Notes: a model not told the origin generated them from the sequence alone. Positions 1 through 14,005 are shown, counted from the first letter of the stretch. The stretch: DNA of 64,000 nt from Dermatophagoides farinae (GCF_024713945.1 NC_134678.1:6758001-6822000), one strand, 5' to 3'. Numbers and translations: made by a program.

Positions 1-75
1 ATCAAAGGTAGCCAGGTTTTTCCCACAGGTGTTTTTTGTTTCATCCCCCGCATTGAAAAGTAAAAGTAATTAACA

Positions 76-110
<35 letters not shown>

Positions 111-1975
111 ATGACGATTAATAAATTAATATTTTTTGCCGATGCTCTAAATTTAATCATTATCAACCTTTGTAATCGATAATCGATGATGATGATGATG
201 ATGATGATGATTTGAACAAATTTCACATAGAGAGAAAAAAAATCTAGGTTAATGATGATGTAATTGCAATAATGGATGAAGCAATCATTGCGCAATTGGA
301 CAACAAATGTTTATTCCGATCATAAACAAAAAAAAAATTCTAAATAAAGAAAAACGAAAATAGATAAAAAATATGACTTGCGTTATATTTTTTTTTCCAT
401 TTCACCATCATCATTGATTCATTTTTTCTTTCTTCATCACCTTTTTCATCCATTACGTAGAATGTTTTTCTGAATTTACGTCCAATGATTAGGTTTGGCT
501 TTCAATGATCAAACAAACAAACATCAACATCCAGAGTGAGAAAAAAAAATGAAAAACAAAAACAACATAGAATCTATGCGAACGAATAAAAACAACGGTT
601 CAAGGCGTTTATGAGAGCGGAAAAAAAATATTCTCGGATATCTAAAAAAAGCACAGAAAAAAATCATTCATTATTAAATCATTTTTTTTCTCTGTTTGCT
701 TTTTTATTTGTTTTATTTGGTGATCTCCATATATTTTTTTTTGCTGGTGGTTTGTGATTGCTACAATGTTTGATTGACTGACGTACTCGCTTTGTTTATT
801 TTTCTTATTGTTTCTATCGTATCCATTATTCAATCTTTTGGTCTCTAGGTGTTCAATTACGTCTCTTATTTGTTGTAGTTGTCGTAAACGAGAGATTTAA
901 ATTTAAAGAAAAAGAAAAAAAAAGACGTACGTACACAAGCAATCAGTCTAGAAAAAAAATGAATGAATGAATGAATGGCGGGAAATAAAATAAAATGAGG
1001 AAATGGTTCTTTTGATTATGGAATTTTTATTTTTTTTTCTGTTTTCTAATAAAATTCATATATCAATACCAGATCCAATACTAATCTGCGGGAGTGATTA
1101 AAAAAAAAATAGACCATAAGCAACACTCAATGTGATTCAATGGTAGCAACAAAATAAATGAACAAACAGAAAACAGATAAACAAAAACCAAAACAACCAA
1201 GTAACCGACCAGGATACAAATTGTTTCTGTGTGTGTGTGCGTATGGTTTCAATTTGGGATCGTAGGCAATTAGAATCGTTTTTTTTTTGTTTTCGTTGAT
1301 GATGATGATGATGATTAGATTGAATGTGGATTTTGGATCAAAATCTAATTGGAAAATACCACGTTTGTGTGTGTGCGTGCGTGTGTGTGTGTGTGTGGGT
1401 AGATCAAACAAATTCAAAATGAAATGAAATGAAATTCTCTCTCTTTCTCTCATTATTTTTCATTCAGTTTCATTTTCTTATTCTTTTGATTCATCCATTC
1501 TGGTTCATGTTACACGAATGATCATAATGATGATGATGATGATGATGAGAGGAAAATTTTCACTATCATTGTAAATGACAATTATTCGGTGTCATAGTGT
1601 TTGTATGTGTGTGTGTGTGGCCAGTTTTCCTTTCCAATTCATTTAGAGTGTATTTGTTTGTTTGTTTATTCAACGTTCAAATTCAAAACAAGTAATCATC
1701 TTTTCTTCTTCTTCTTCTTCTTTTTTTTTTTTTTTTTTGGTTAGAAAAAACAAATATTTTTCTGTTTCCTTTTGTTATTGTTTTCCAATTAGAAAATCAC
1801 GAAAATCAAAATGTTGAATGTGACTTTCAAACAAAACAAAATTCATCATTCAAAGTAATGGTCAATCATCATTTGTGATAGTTCCGTTGAAAGCTAAACA
1901 TCAATCAAAATAAAAATTTCTTTTGTGTTTTTGTGTGTGTGTGTGTGTGTCTTACAAGCTATTGTTTTTTTCCAG
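1..1975. other. Repeat-rich non-coding stretch upstream of the first large exon
   Basis: I see no supportable exon here. The stretch holds (TG)n at about 79-107, a (GAT)n tract at about 185-211, further TG/CA tracts near 1230 and 1370-1400, another GAT tract near 1530, and a poly-T run near 1720-1738 after a TTC tract. Open frames in it are repeat translations (His-Thr, Ile, Arg-Glu runs). It ends in a pyrimidine-rich tract and a CAG acceptor immediately before the exon at 1976. It is therefore probably intron or 5' flank of the phosphodiesterase locus. Confidence 0.6.
79..107. repeat. (TG)n microsatellite
   Basis: This is an uninterrupted TG dinucleotide run of about 29 bases. It is one of dozens of TG/CA arrays in the window and lies in non-coding sequence. 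Confidence 0.95.
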
Positions 1976-3358
1976 CATCATTGATGGGTGCAAGTGTTTG
2001 TCGAAATCTTCATATACCTGTGTCGAACACAGTACAACGTCGTCATGATTTGAAAGGTTCACGTTTTGAAGATGAATATCGTCGTAATCATAAACGTCTA
2101 AATATTGGCATTGGTAATAAAAATAAAAAAAATAAAAATAAAAATGGTATTAAACAACGTGTACAAGTACAACCAATTGGTGAACGTTTAGCCGAAGTGA
2201 ATTCATCATATTTAAATCATAATAAATCACAAATATCATTGGATCAAACAAATGGTTTCATTGAAGAATTGAATTGTGAATATTGTGAAAAGAATACATT
2301 AATTGGTGATAATAAATCAGATGTTCTAAATAAAAATAATCACCAAAATCATCGTAATAATCAACAACATCAACATCATCGTACACCATTGCCGGATCAA
2401 CGTTTTGAAGCAATAACTGTAGTACCAAACAATAAAATGGATAAACCATTGGTAATGGATAAAATTATGAATACACCAACATCGATGTTATCAGGTGATG
2501 ATAATCGTAATGATGATGAAAGTAATCCAGAAAAATCCGAAGAAAATTCATTATCGGATCCATCATCATCATCATCATCATCACCACCACCAGCAAATGA
2601 AGATTCATTTCCAGTAATATCTGAACATGATGATGATGAACGTTTACCCGGTTCGATTAGTCCAATTCTTTATCAATCAATATCGACTATTCCAATGTGT
2701 ATTGAAGAAGAAGAAGACGAAGATGATGACAATGATGAAGTTAACGATGATGAAAATGATGATAATATCAATGATTTACCGGGGAAAAATATCGATGAAA
2801 ACAATCGTAAAGAAATGTTAAACAATCAATTTATGGCTATAAGTAATCATAAATTTCCACGTAAAAAATGCCGCAGTCTACCACGATTGGATAGTAAATT
2901 TAATCTTCTCATACAAAATTGGAGTGATCTTGATTTATTACCAAATGAATCGGAAGATAATATTGAAAACAATCATGATGAAAATAAATATTGTGAATTT
3001 TGTGATTATATTAATGGTACGGATAAAACACCTACATGGACTGATCTTGATAAAGATGTATCAATGTTGATGAACATGGCCGATCGTCTTGGTATGATGA
3101 TAATGGAAAAAGAGAAAGATAAAGAAGGCAGAGTACAAAAAATCACCAATAAATCTGTCATCTATAAAAAAGAAGATATTGTTGAAGAGAAAAAAATTTC
3201 ACTTTCATATCTGGAAAAATTGAACAATTCAATGGATCTGAAACAAAAAGTACATTTTTTACGCCGTAAACGACAAGTTGGTATATCGGTAATGAAAACA
3301 TCTGGTGGAAAATGTTTGATGGATTTTAATGATGGTCAAAATACCTATCAAATACAAA
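1976..3358 (+). CDS. Large 5' exon with MGASVC start, probable alternative first coding exon of the PDE1 locus
   Basis: The open frame follows a good acceptor (poly-T then CCAG, ending at 1975). The first in-frame ATG after it is at 1984. It stays open to a GTAGGT donor at 3359; read through, it would stop at 3399. From 1984 it encodes about 458 residues: an N-terminus MGASVCRN, a basic stretch near residue 20, Lys/Asn repeats, a Ser/Pro run near residue 200, a Glu/Asp run near 245-260, and a basic C-terminal part (LRRKRQ). There are two C-E-[YF]-C motifs, at about residues 98-101 and 337-340. MGASVC fits the loose N-myristoylation pattern with a nearby cysteine that could be palmitoylated. 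I do not recognise the sequence. The donor leaves phase 1, which matches the acceptor at 34,560, so joining to the PDE1 exons is in frame; that link is inference. It could instead belong to a separate gene. Exon status is well supported by codon use; the function is unknown. Confidence 0.65.
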
Positions 3359-3422
3359 GTAGGTGTCTGTCAATTTTTTTTTCTTTAAAATTCGAATAAT
3401 AATAATATTCACATCGAATAGT

Positions 3423-3436
3423 GCGACATCTAGTGG
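3423..3436. promoter_or_regulatory. Candidate CTCF-type insulator motif
   Basis: The sequence GCGACATCTAGTGG differs at one base from GCGCCATCTAGTGG, one form of the reverse-oriented CTCF core known in animals. It sits in a short non-repetitive, GC-richer patch (about 3418-3445) amid AT-rich repeats, about 65 bases past the donor of the exon ending at 3358. This is a motif match only; occupancy is not shown by sequence. Confidence 0.35.
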
Positions 3437-6400
3437 CCCGCGTTGAAAATACTTGAAGTTTTTAAATTTTCATTTTCAAAATTTTTTTTAAATTAGTAGT
3501 AGCATAATCGGTAATCAAAAATCATGATGATTTTCAATCACATTCATTCGTGCAATGCTAACACATCAATCGACAATTATGTATTCATTGCACATACACG
3601 TACACACACACACACACACACACAGAATCTTAACGAATGATGATGATCACCTACAGTGAATAATTTTTATTATTATTATTATCATCTCAGCAACAATAAG
3701 GACAGATAATAATAATAATAATGAAAACTGGTGTAATATAAAACCAAAACCAGAACAGAACAGAAAAAAAACATGAAATCGTTTTATTATTAATTAATTA
3801 ATTTTCAGTCACTCTCTCCTATAGGACTGTGAATTAAAACCGTGTTTTCATTTTTCTTTTTGTCTTCATTCTTCGCCTCCTTGAAGATGAATTCTAAAGA
3901 ATTTTTTTCAAATAATCGACCAGATTATATATGTTCATGATGATGATAATGATGATTATAGAATCAGAAAAAAAGGAAAAAGTTTCTGTAAAATTTTGTC
4001 ACAAATTTTTTTCCCCCCATATTCTAACCAACCATCAAAAATAGAAAACTTTCTTTATTGCTTTTTTTGTTGTTGTTGTTGTTGTCGTCATTGTAATTTC
4101 ATTTGGAATTATTATCATTTTCATCATTTTGCTATTTCAATTTCAACCAGATTTCATGAATACAAGAATACAAGAAATCTGGAATCATTATATTTTGTAC
4201 GACGAAATTCAAATTTTCATACCCTTCTTCTATTCACCACCATCATCATCATCATTATTCAGGGATTTTTTTTCTCTTTTTTTTTGGATGCAATTTATTC
4301 TGTTCTGTTGTATTGTTATGTGGTGGTGGTGGTGATGGTGGTTACACGTATAGAAAACTATGATGATGGCGCCAAATGGTGCCCAATAAGTTTTTTGTGT
4401 GTTTGTGCGTATTTTTTTTCTGTTGAAAATTCAATTATGTAGAAAAAAAAATTGTTTTTTCCTAAAGGTAGAAGCATGTGGATAAATTAAATTCTTGAAT
4501 GAATCGTCAATATGAAATGAAATAAAATGAATGATTAGCGCATATAGAAATGATAATAATCTTAAATGAATTGCTATTGAATGATAATCAAAAATGATGC
4601 GCTGATTATCATATTCTACAGATTCTTTTCTTTTCTTTTTTTTTCTCTTCGCAATAATTATTGTTACACTATTTTTTTTTTGTTTGCCATTCTTTTCAAT
4701 TACATCATCGTCGAAACAACAACAACAACAAAACAAAACAAACTGCATAACAAATACAGAATAAATACGAACAAAACAACGAAACAACAACAACAACAAC
4801 AACGAAAAAAATTCACCAGCATCCATTCAACATTCATTTCTTACTATATAACAATAATAATAATATATTGATATTGATTGGTAAAACTTTTTGGGTTGAA
4901 TTTTGATGATGGCTGATTATATAAATGATGATGAATTCTATCTATATAGAATACCTAACAGAATTTTTTTTTTTTTTTACTTTCTCTGGTGGAACCACTT
5001 GTAGTTGAATCCTGTTAGTATTGGTTTTTTTATGTGTGTGTGTGTGTGTGTGTTTTTGTCGAATTCAATTTTTTTTTTTACAGTAGAGAATTTATTTGCG
5101 CCGTCGTATATATTTATTATAATATATAACCGTATCTTGTTCATTGTTTGTACATATATAACAAACGTATGCGGTATTATACGAATGGAATGGCAAGGAA
5201 AGTAGGAAAAAAAATCATTTTTTTTTTTGGTCTATGACAACGACAAACGGCAATAATAATGATGATGATGATGATGATGATGATGATAAGCACGACGTGT
5301 GCTCAAAAGAGGTTTATTTTCATTTTTTCTTCTTCTGGATCAAATTCTGGATAAAAGCAATACAGAGTTTGCGTTGAAAATTACAATGATGATGATGATG
5401 ATGATATATACACATATTTACCATGAAGAAAGACAGAAGGCTTTTTTTTCCTACATCATTTTGTCGACCGAATGGTACCAATGGCAATTCGCAGTCGCAT
5501 CGATTGTTGGTTTGCTTCTTTTATAATAATAATATTTTATTTTTCGTTTTCATTTCGTTGATTCTCGATTATTATACAATATTCACCATTCATTCATTCA
5601 TTCATTCATTGTTCAGTTAGTTGTTGGCTGATTTGGTGGTTTTCAACAGCACCAGCAGCAGCAGCAGCAGTGTGTCTATGTTGTTGTTTCGGGGGTCAGT
5701 CACACACATTGCACCATATATACATACAACCGGTGTTTGTGTGTGTGTTATTTGGCGCGGGCTTTTACAAAAAAAAAACAAAACAAGAAAATTCGTTTTT
5801 TATATTCTTTACTTGTCGACAATCAAATTTTTTTTTCATTCGATTATCAGTTGTATAATTTTTTTTACGATTGATTCTTCTTCTTCTTCTTATTCTTCTT
5901 CATCATCTTCGTCATCAGCCTTCAACTACATATAAATATATACTAGCAGCAAACCAACAATGTTCATATGAAATTTGATGATGTAAGGTTTGGCGATTTG
6001 AAAATTCTATTTTTCCATTTAAATTGGTTATAATTTTTTTTTATTTTTCATTCGATTTGTTTCTTATTCTGTATGTGGTGTGTATGTGTGTCTTGGTTTT
6101 CAATTTTTTTTTGTGCTTTTTTTTCATTCGAATATGATCACAAACGAACGAATCGAAAGAATTTCATTTTCTTCATTTCAGTGAATTTTTTTTTATTTTG
6201 CTTCAATTGAGTATTGTACGAAAATCAAATTAAATTGAAAACTTATTGAGCTTCATCATCATCATCATCAGACAGACAGTCAGTCAGTCAGAAATGTTGC
6301 AAAATAATCGATCAATTCGTGTATGAAAGTCAAAAAACAAAACAAAAATTCAAAAAAAATTTCAATTCTCAACATGATCATGGTCAATTTTCTATAAAAA

Positions 6401-7622
6401 ATTTTTTTTCCTTTTTTTAATTTCATCATTTTGTTTATTAACGGACTATTGAATTTCGTCATCTTTCCGTCCGTGATTTTTATTTATTCTAGAATTTTTT
6501 TTTTCTGTTCATTTCACAATGTGATCCTCGATATCTTTGATATTCTGGTTGTTGCTGTTGCTGTTGTTGTTGTTTTTACCATCGATAAAAATACCATCTG
6601 TACCAAATGGAAAGAAGTGTTTGTTTTTCCTATCCCCCTTCACACACACACACACACACACAATAGTTTTCCATCATCATCATCACATCACTGACATCAT
6701 CGTTTATATAATTGATTAAAAGCAACAACAAACAACAACAAAAAAAAGGAGTGAAAGAAACCAAACAAATGAAGAGAGAAAAAAAAATTAACCAAGAATT
6801 TCCAAATAACTCATTCATTCATCTTGTTTTGCACTTGTATATATATTTATTTATATTTATTCTTCAATGTGAAAGTAAACCAGTGGAAAAACATTCTCTT
6901 TTTTTTCATTTCATCTCATTACAATTTGGCATATGGTATATTGGTTGATGAACGATGCACACAAGAGTGTAAAAAAAAAACATTACTGAATCGAAATGAA
7001 ACTTAACCAACACACACACACAACAACAATAAAAGAATTCGTTACCATAATCATCATCATCGTAGTCGCTTTTTTTCAGAATTGATTTGAATGTTAATTC
7101 CGTAATAATAATAATAATAACTAACCAACTCTGATCGATACAAATGAGAGAATCCAGCTGACTTTTTTTTTGATTCTTTTTTTTTGTTTCGTTTTCGTTT
7201 TCGTTTTCGTTTTGGGTGTTTTTCGTTGTTGTTGTTGTTGTTATCTTTACTTGACATTAAGTTTTTTTTTCTTCACTTTCTTTCTTTACTTTTTTTTTGT
7301 TTTGTTTTTGTTTAATTCTGATGAACTTTTTACGTTTCCGTATTTATTATGTTCTGCATTTATTTTTCTTCTTTTTCTACTACTTCAGCTATTAGTTTGG
7401 TTGGTTGAATTTATTCTGTGTGCATACACACACACACACACATTAAGACCCAAGTTTAATTTTTTTCTCTGTGTGTGTGTAATAGTGAATGGTGCTACTT
7501 ATTTTCTATTATATGTCTGGTGTGCGTACCAAGTGTTTGGACATAGAAATTCCAACTACCAAAATTTATTATTTTTTTTTTGAATAAACCGAAAAACAAC
7601 TTGAAATATTATGACCATTCTG

Positions 7623-7623
<1 letters not shown>

Positions 7624-7653
<30 letters not shown>
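7624..7653. repeat. (TTG)n trinucleotide array
   Basis: About ten TTG units followed by CTG, then GAT-type units. The minus strand reads as poly-Gln but has no supporting exon structure. Confidence 0.9.
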
Positions 7654-9067
7654 GCTGTTGATCATGATGATGATGACATAATACATCATCAGTGCAAAGA
7701 AGTGAGAAATAGACGAAAAAAAAAAATTCCACTTTTTGGCTCATTTTATATTGGTGTCTGTGTGTGTGTGTGAATGATAATAGCATACCATCCCGTCGTT
7801 TTTCTGTCATCATCATCATCATCATCATTGTCGTGCCATATCCGCGTGAAAAAAAAAACAAAACAAAACAGCAAGAATCAAACAAATTTATATCCGCTAT
7901 ATTTATATACAACATTGTCATTGTCACCATCAACATTACCATTAACATTATCGTTTATCTTATTGATGATGTCTTTCTAACAATGACAATTATGTAATGG
8001 TGGGAAAAAAAAAGAAATAAAATTCTAGACATTTGAATTTTCAATGATAAAATAAAACAAAACGAAACGAAACGAAAAATTGACAATCGAAAGAATCCTT
8101 TTTCACGCACACACACACACATGTGCTCGTTATCGTTATCTATCGAAGAATGGTCCAAGAATATATGTGAATGGAATTCATGATTAAAATGAAAATGAAA
8201 TGAAATAAATAAATGATCAGCAAAAAAAAAACAATAAAAATGACCATACTACATATATAAATAAATAAATGGATGGATGGATGAATGAATGAAAAAACTT
8301 TAAATTCAAATGGACACATGTTCAAAATGATGATGATGGTGATGAAGTAATTCCAATAAGATGGACAATAATAAAGTTATGAATTCCTATTGGTCATCAT
8401 TGCTATAAATAAATAAATAATGTCTGGACATTACTTGGAACAAGAACAAGTTATCATTATTGAATGGCAGAAAAAAAATTGACTTTATATATATGAATAA
8501 TGATGATGATGATGATGATTAAAACATGACAGGCAACTGATGATGATGAATTGATGAAAACGATAGTAATAACCAGAACGGGAATAGAAAAAAAAGAATT
8601 TTGATGCGGCAGCCCCTCAAGCATTTACGCACTTCTGTTCATGTGTGTGTGTGTGTGTGTGTCTCATTCGATATTTGTCAGAATCTTTCTGTTATTTATT
8701 CATTCATTTGAGTTTCGACAAATGGTGACGAGGGTAATAAAAAAATTCATTGTTTTCTATGACAGAATATGCTAGAATTAAAAAAAAAACAACCAAACCA
8801 TCGCGAATAATAATCAACCACAAAACTATCAAATGATTAGTTTGATTGATGATTCTGTATTCAATTTGTGTGTGTATGTTTGTGTGATTATTAAACTGAT
8901 AAAATGTTCTCAAGTTCTATTTTTTCTCGTTTTCGAGCATTTTTTCATTAATTATATTGGCAATAATTATTATTGATTATTGGCTATATCAAATGATCAC
9001 CGATACATCTTTTTGAAATGAAAAATAAAAGAATTGTGTAATGAAAAAAAAATGAACAAATGATGAA

Positions 9068-10301
9068 ATGAATTTGTCTTCATCAACGATATTATTATTG
9101 TTCTATTCACATATATGGTATTTATTATCATCAATGATACGATCGATATTTTATTATTATTATTATTGGTCATCATCATTGTTGAATAATCATCATCATC
9201 ATTATTATTACCATGAAAATGAAGAATACAACAACAACAACAACAAGATAAATGAATTACGTAACATAATTTATGAAACGTATCGATTCTATAATTGTTT
9301 ACAATTTTCATTCGAATCATTAATATTGTTATTAATAACGAAAATATCAATGACTGACGATATAAAAAAATTATTTCGTTTACGTGGACGATCATCATCG
9401 TCTTCATTTGCATCTACATCCACATCCACATCTGTATCATCACCATCATCATCATCATCATCATCTGCAACAACAACAACAACATCAACAATAAAAATAG
9501 GGGCCAATAATCAACAATTACAGCCAATTTCAACAACAGCAACAGCAACAACATTATCATTATCATCATCGCCAATATCATCATCATCATCATCAACCAT
9601 TATAGGTAGATCAAAAACACAACCATCATCACCATCATTAACACCATCACCACAACCAACATCAACATCAACATCGTCATCATCATCGAATCCAATCGAT
9701 ATAATAAACAATACATTACATAAGTGTATTAATTATTATCATCATCATCATCCAAGAAGGCGACGTTTTTCATCAACATCTTCTTGTAGTTCTTCAACTT
9801 TAACGACAAACGTGGTGATACCACCACCATCACCACCACCATCATTGATTGCCGCCAAATCATTATTATCCAATCATCATTTACAACAACAGCATACACC
9901 ATTATTATTAACAAAAAATAATAAATTGCCAATAAATCAAGAACAAAATGTTCGTCCATCATCAGCTGCATCATCATTCACAACAATACGGCAACCACAA
10001 TCAATGATAATGGATCAAATGAATGATAATATTAATCAGAAGCCACAATTACCACCACGACCATCGTCAGTGGTATCAGCTACACGTATTGGTGATGATA
10101 ATAGTGGTGGCCATTATCAAGAATTACGACATCAACAATCGGAAGATACATTAACGTCAATATTGAATAATGAAGAAAAGAATACAGCATCAATAGTTAG
10201 TGATGAAAGACTTACATCAACACTTACATCATCAGATGGACAAAAAAAGGCAATAATAACGAAAACAACATCATCATCAACAACGTCACATCATGAAAAA
10301 A
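9068..10301 (+). CDS. Large low-complexity 5' exon, probable alternative first coding exon of the PDE1 locus
   Basis: The open frame runs from an ATG at 9068 to a GTAAAT donor at 10302 (unspliced stop at 10,363). A second in-frame ATG at 9350 starts MTDDIKKLFRLRGR and is the more protein-like start. The first 94 codons from 9068 are hydrophobic, Tyr- and His-rich and may be untranslated. After 9350 the product is mostly Ser/Thr/Pro runs with short less repetitive segments, for example QKPQLPPRPSSVVSATR (a possible SH3-binding PxxP stretch) and GHYQELRHQQSEDTLTSIL near the end. The donor leaves phase 1, which matches the acceptor TAG/TATTC at 34,560; joined, the frame continues into the PDE1 regulatory region. 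From 9350 the whole spliced product would be 956 residues, from 9068 1,050. This would be a second N-terminus besides the exon at 1976. Exon status is fairly sure; the exact start is not. Confidence 0.65.
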
Positions 10302-13300
10302 GTAAATTTTTTTGTTTTTTTTCTTCTTTATTTTTATTTGACCATTTGTATGTGAGTGTGTAGTTTCACAATGATTCAAAATGAATGAAAGCAAAAAACG
10401 AAAAAAAAACCACTTAAATGAAGATGTTGACTCATGGATTCGCCTATGTGTGATGGTTATTGGTTATTGGTTATAACTGAAAATTGACAACATTTCATAT
10501 ATTATATAAGGATTATTTTCTTTCATTCGACAATCGACAATATTCGAATATTGAAGAGATTTTTATTTTTTCTAGTTGTTTCTCGATATAATATTCCAAA
10601 TCGATCGATCGATATATTGATATGATCATGAAAGATTGTTGTTGTTGTTGTTGTTCACCAACCAAAACCAGTTGGAAAAAAAAGAAAACGATATACCTGA
10701 ATATCATAAGTATTCCTATTTCTTGTTGTTGCCCAATATAAACAGGATCATGAAAAAAAAGCCAAAAAAAAGAGAAGAAGAAGAAAAATGTCCATATCCA
10801 TAACAAGATATTTGAACATATGAAAAATGATGATGGTGATTATGGTGGTTTTGTTGTTATTGTTGTTGTCCATACACATAATAATAATCTAGGTCCTTCA
10901 GAATTTCGATATTCTTGTATTTTTTTTTCTTCTTCTTCTTCTTTCGCTGATTAGTTGTTGTGTTTTGTTTTGTTTTATTTCTTGTTTTCATTCTTTCTGT
11001 TCTTAAATATTTCTTCCTGTATTTATATGTAGGTTGATCTTAATCCTACATAATAATCAAAATCATGTACATTGGATAGTTATGCGGTTATGCAGTTATG
11101 CTTCAATCGACTTAAATCTTAAGATGTGTGTGTGCGTGTGCGTGTGTATGTGTGCGAATATTTAATATGAAATTCTGAAAAAGAATTTTTCCCCTTAATC
11201 ATCATCATGTACGTCATTTGATGAATGAATGTGACAAATTATCTTTCTAATAACGGACAAAATGGGCAAAAGAAAAAAATTTTCAATTTTTTTCCCCTTC
11301 GAAATATGATGAATGATATGATATGTGGAATGTTTATTTATTTATTCGTAAATGATTACGATGATGACAGTGAAAATTGACCGATGAAAAATAGAACTTT
11401 GGAATATTATTAACGTCGGAATCAGGAGAAGAAAATTCTACCCCATTCAAAACATCTGGTTCCTGGTTTCATATATATATAAATATATAAAGACGATGAA
11501 AAATGTCTGTGTTTTTTTTTTACCTCAACCGTGTGTACTTGTAATTTGTTATTATTATCAAATATTTATCAAATACATAATAAATGTGTTGACTTTATTT
11601 AATTAATTAACCAACAGCCAAAAAAAACTATGATGATGATATTTATATATGTCCATACCACTATGAAGTGTCAATATATGACACCCAGACAACCAAAAAA
11701 AAAAAACGCAAATAGCAAGAGAATTTGTTTTTTTCTCTCTCACAAACTTCTCAATTCTTCTATTCTGGAATGTTTGTATTTTACATATATACGAAAAATG
11801 ATGATGATGATGATGAATAACATACACATGCACAAGTGAATTACGTCAACGATGAATTTGACCTTATTATTGCAATGAGATCGAATAAATTCCAATTTCG
11901 ACAATCATCATCATCATCATCATCATCAATTATAATGTGATCCAGTAATAAACTAAATTCTCTCTCTGCATGTGTGTTTGTCTATTGTTTCAAAAATAGA
12001 TGAAAATGATTTCCATATTGAAAATTTATACATATTCTTGATGATATAAATAAATTAATTTTTTTTTTTTTTTCAATTGTCAAATCCATCCATTTTCAGT
12101 CATTCGGGTTTTTTTTTCTTATCGATTCTGTATGATCGTCAAACGATGATAAACAATCATTTTTCTCTTCCTCTCTCTCTCTCTCTTTAATATATGAATA
12201 TGCTGATCAAATATTATTTGCAATCATGTGATGGTGTGATAAGTGATGTTGTTGTTGATGATGATGATGAAATTTGAATACCAAATCAATTTCTGTTTGA
12301 TATTGTTGGCCAAGTGGAAAAAAATGGAATATTTTTCCATCATATGAAAATTTTCATTTTCACTTTCTCTCTTGATGATTTGGTATATATATTTTTTTTT
12401 CATTTGAACAACAAAAACGAAAAAAAACAGCCTTACAATGCAATGAATCAAATGAAATGAAATTCAATGAGATCAAATTTCAAATAATAATTTTAAAATT
12501 AGAATTATTCTGCAGGTTGTCTTACAAAAAAAAAAGAATTCTTTGTAGATTCAATTTTCTTATTTTGTTGTTGCCATCCAGAATTCATTGTTCATTGAAT
12601 CTTGTTTGTAGCCATTTTGATGTGGGTGTGTGCGTATTGTATTCGATGCTGTAAATAAAATTCACAGCATGGTACAACAACCAAACGGATAAAACAAGAA
12701 AAGAAAAGAGTGATTTTTTGATCTATAATTTTTTTTTCTTTCGTTGATTTAGATCCCGTTCATTTTACCTTTAATTTCATTTATTTATAGATAGATAGAT
12801 GGATAGATTGGTTGATTTGTTGGCAGATAGATTTATCGATGTAGAATCATTTTCATTGAAATCTCGAGGGATTTTGTTACCAGTAGCAGCAAACGAAGAA
12901 GGGAAAAAAGTTTTAATTTTTTATTATTATTATTATAGTTCTTATGCAATTTATATCATGGCTATCAGCAGCAGTTTATATACGAATGTTGTTGGTTGTG
13001 TTTTGGCCATTAAATTTTTTTTTTATTCTGTTCACTTCAACTAATCAAAAATTATGTCCTTTAAAAAAAAAAAAAATAAAAATTCAAGTCTCGCCCACAT
13101 ATATCACAATTTGGACTTTTTTTTTGTTTTCAACAAAGAAAACAAAAAACGATGAAAAGCCAGTATGAATGAAAAAAATAGAAGAATATTCTGCTACATT
13201 ATTCTGGAAAAATCGTTTTATGTTAATATAGTCAAACAATGAAAATCGGTTTGTAGCTTGTCTGTGTGTGTGTGTGTGTATGTATGCAATGTATCTATTT

Positions 13301-14005
13301 TTTTTCGATTTGTCCCAAAAATGATATTGTTCATGCAATCAATAATTTTTTTTTCTTGGTTTAGTTTGTTCATTTCTTATTGTTGGTTGTGTGTGTGTGT
13401 GGCTTTTTTTTCTAGCTGACCACATCATTTGATTATGATGATGATCATCATCATTCTTATTTATCCGGTAATAATAAAAAAAAAATAAGAAAAAGAAAAT
13501 GAAAAAAACAACAACAAAAATACCAAATCATCATGAATATTATTGCATATTTGATTTGATGATCACACGAATGTATACATTATACAGAGATTTTTTTTTC
13601 ATTTATTTGTTTATATTTTTCTGCCATAAACATTATCATCAAATATAACCAGAATGATGATGATATCGACCAAAAAAAAAAAAAAAAAAAAAAAGAAATG
13701 AAGATGATGACCATAGAAAGTGAGAGTGAAAAAAAAACAAAACCAAAACAAAAACATTAAACGCTAGACTCATACAGGAGAGAGGAAAAAGAATCATCAT
13801 CATCATCACTCTTCAGGAAGTATCAATGATTATTATGATGAACACACACACACACACGCATACACATTATCATTATACGATTATATAACGATTATGTAAT
13901 AGTATATAATGGGGAGAGAGAGAGAGAGAGAGAGAGGGTGACAAATAGATAGCGAAAGAAAAATGAATGAATGAATGGTTTGGTTGTCATTTTGTCTCTC
14001 GATGG

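Larger units (their letters stand above)
3359..9067. other. Repeat-rich intronic or intergenic stretch
   Basis: I recognised no gene in this stretch of about 5.7 kb. It contains CA arrays (3602-3624, 6640-6662, 7425-7442), TG arrays (about 5032-5052, 8642-8662), GAT tracts (about 5258-5287, 8500-8519), an Asp/Ser-type TTC/TCA region near 5875-5920 and a TTG array at 7624-7653. Short open frames are Ser, Leu, Ile or Phe runs. A non-repetitive patch just after the first exon carries a CTCF-like motif (see 3423-3436). If the 5' exons are alternatives, this is intron of the long isoform and promoter region of the second exon. Confidence 0.6.

Noticed and set aside
3996-8325. Numerous ORFs rich in Cys-Val, Ile, Phe or Ser
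   Set aside because: Repeat translations of TG, ATT, TTT and TCA tracts with no exon structure or family similarity.
12799-13044. 81-codon ORF starting MDRLVDLLADRF
   Set aside because: The first third is fairly complex, but it decays into Tyr/Ser/Phe repeat translation with no splice context or recognised family.
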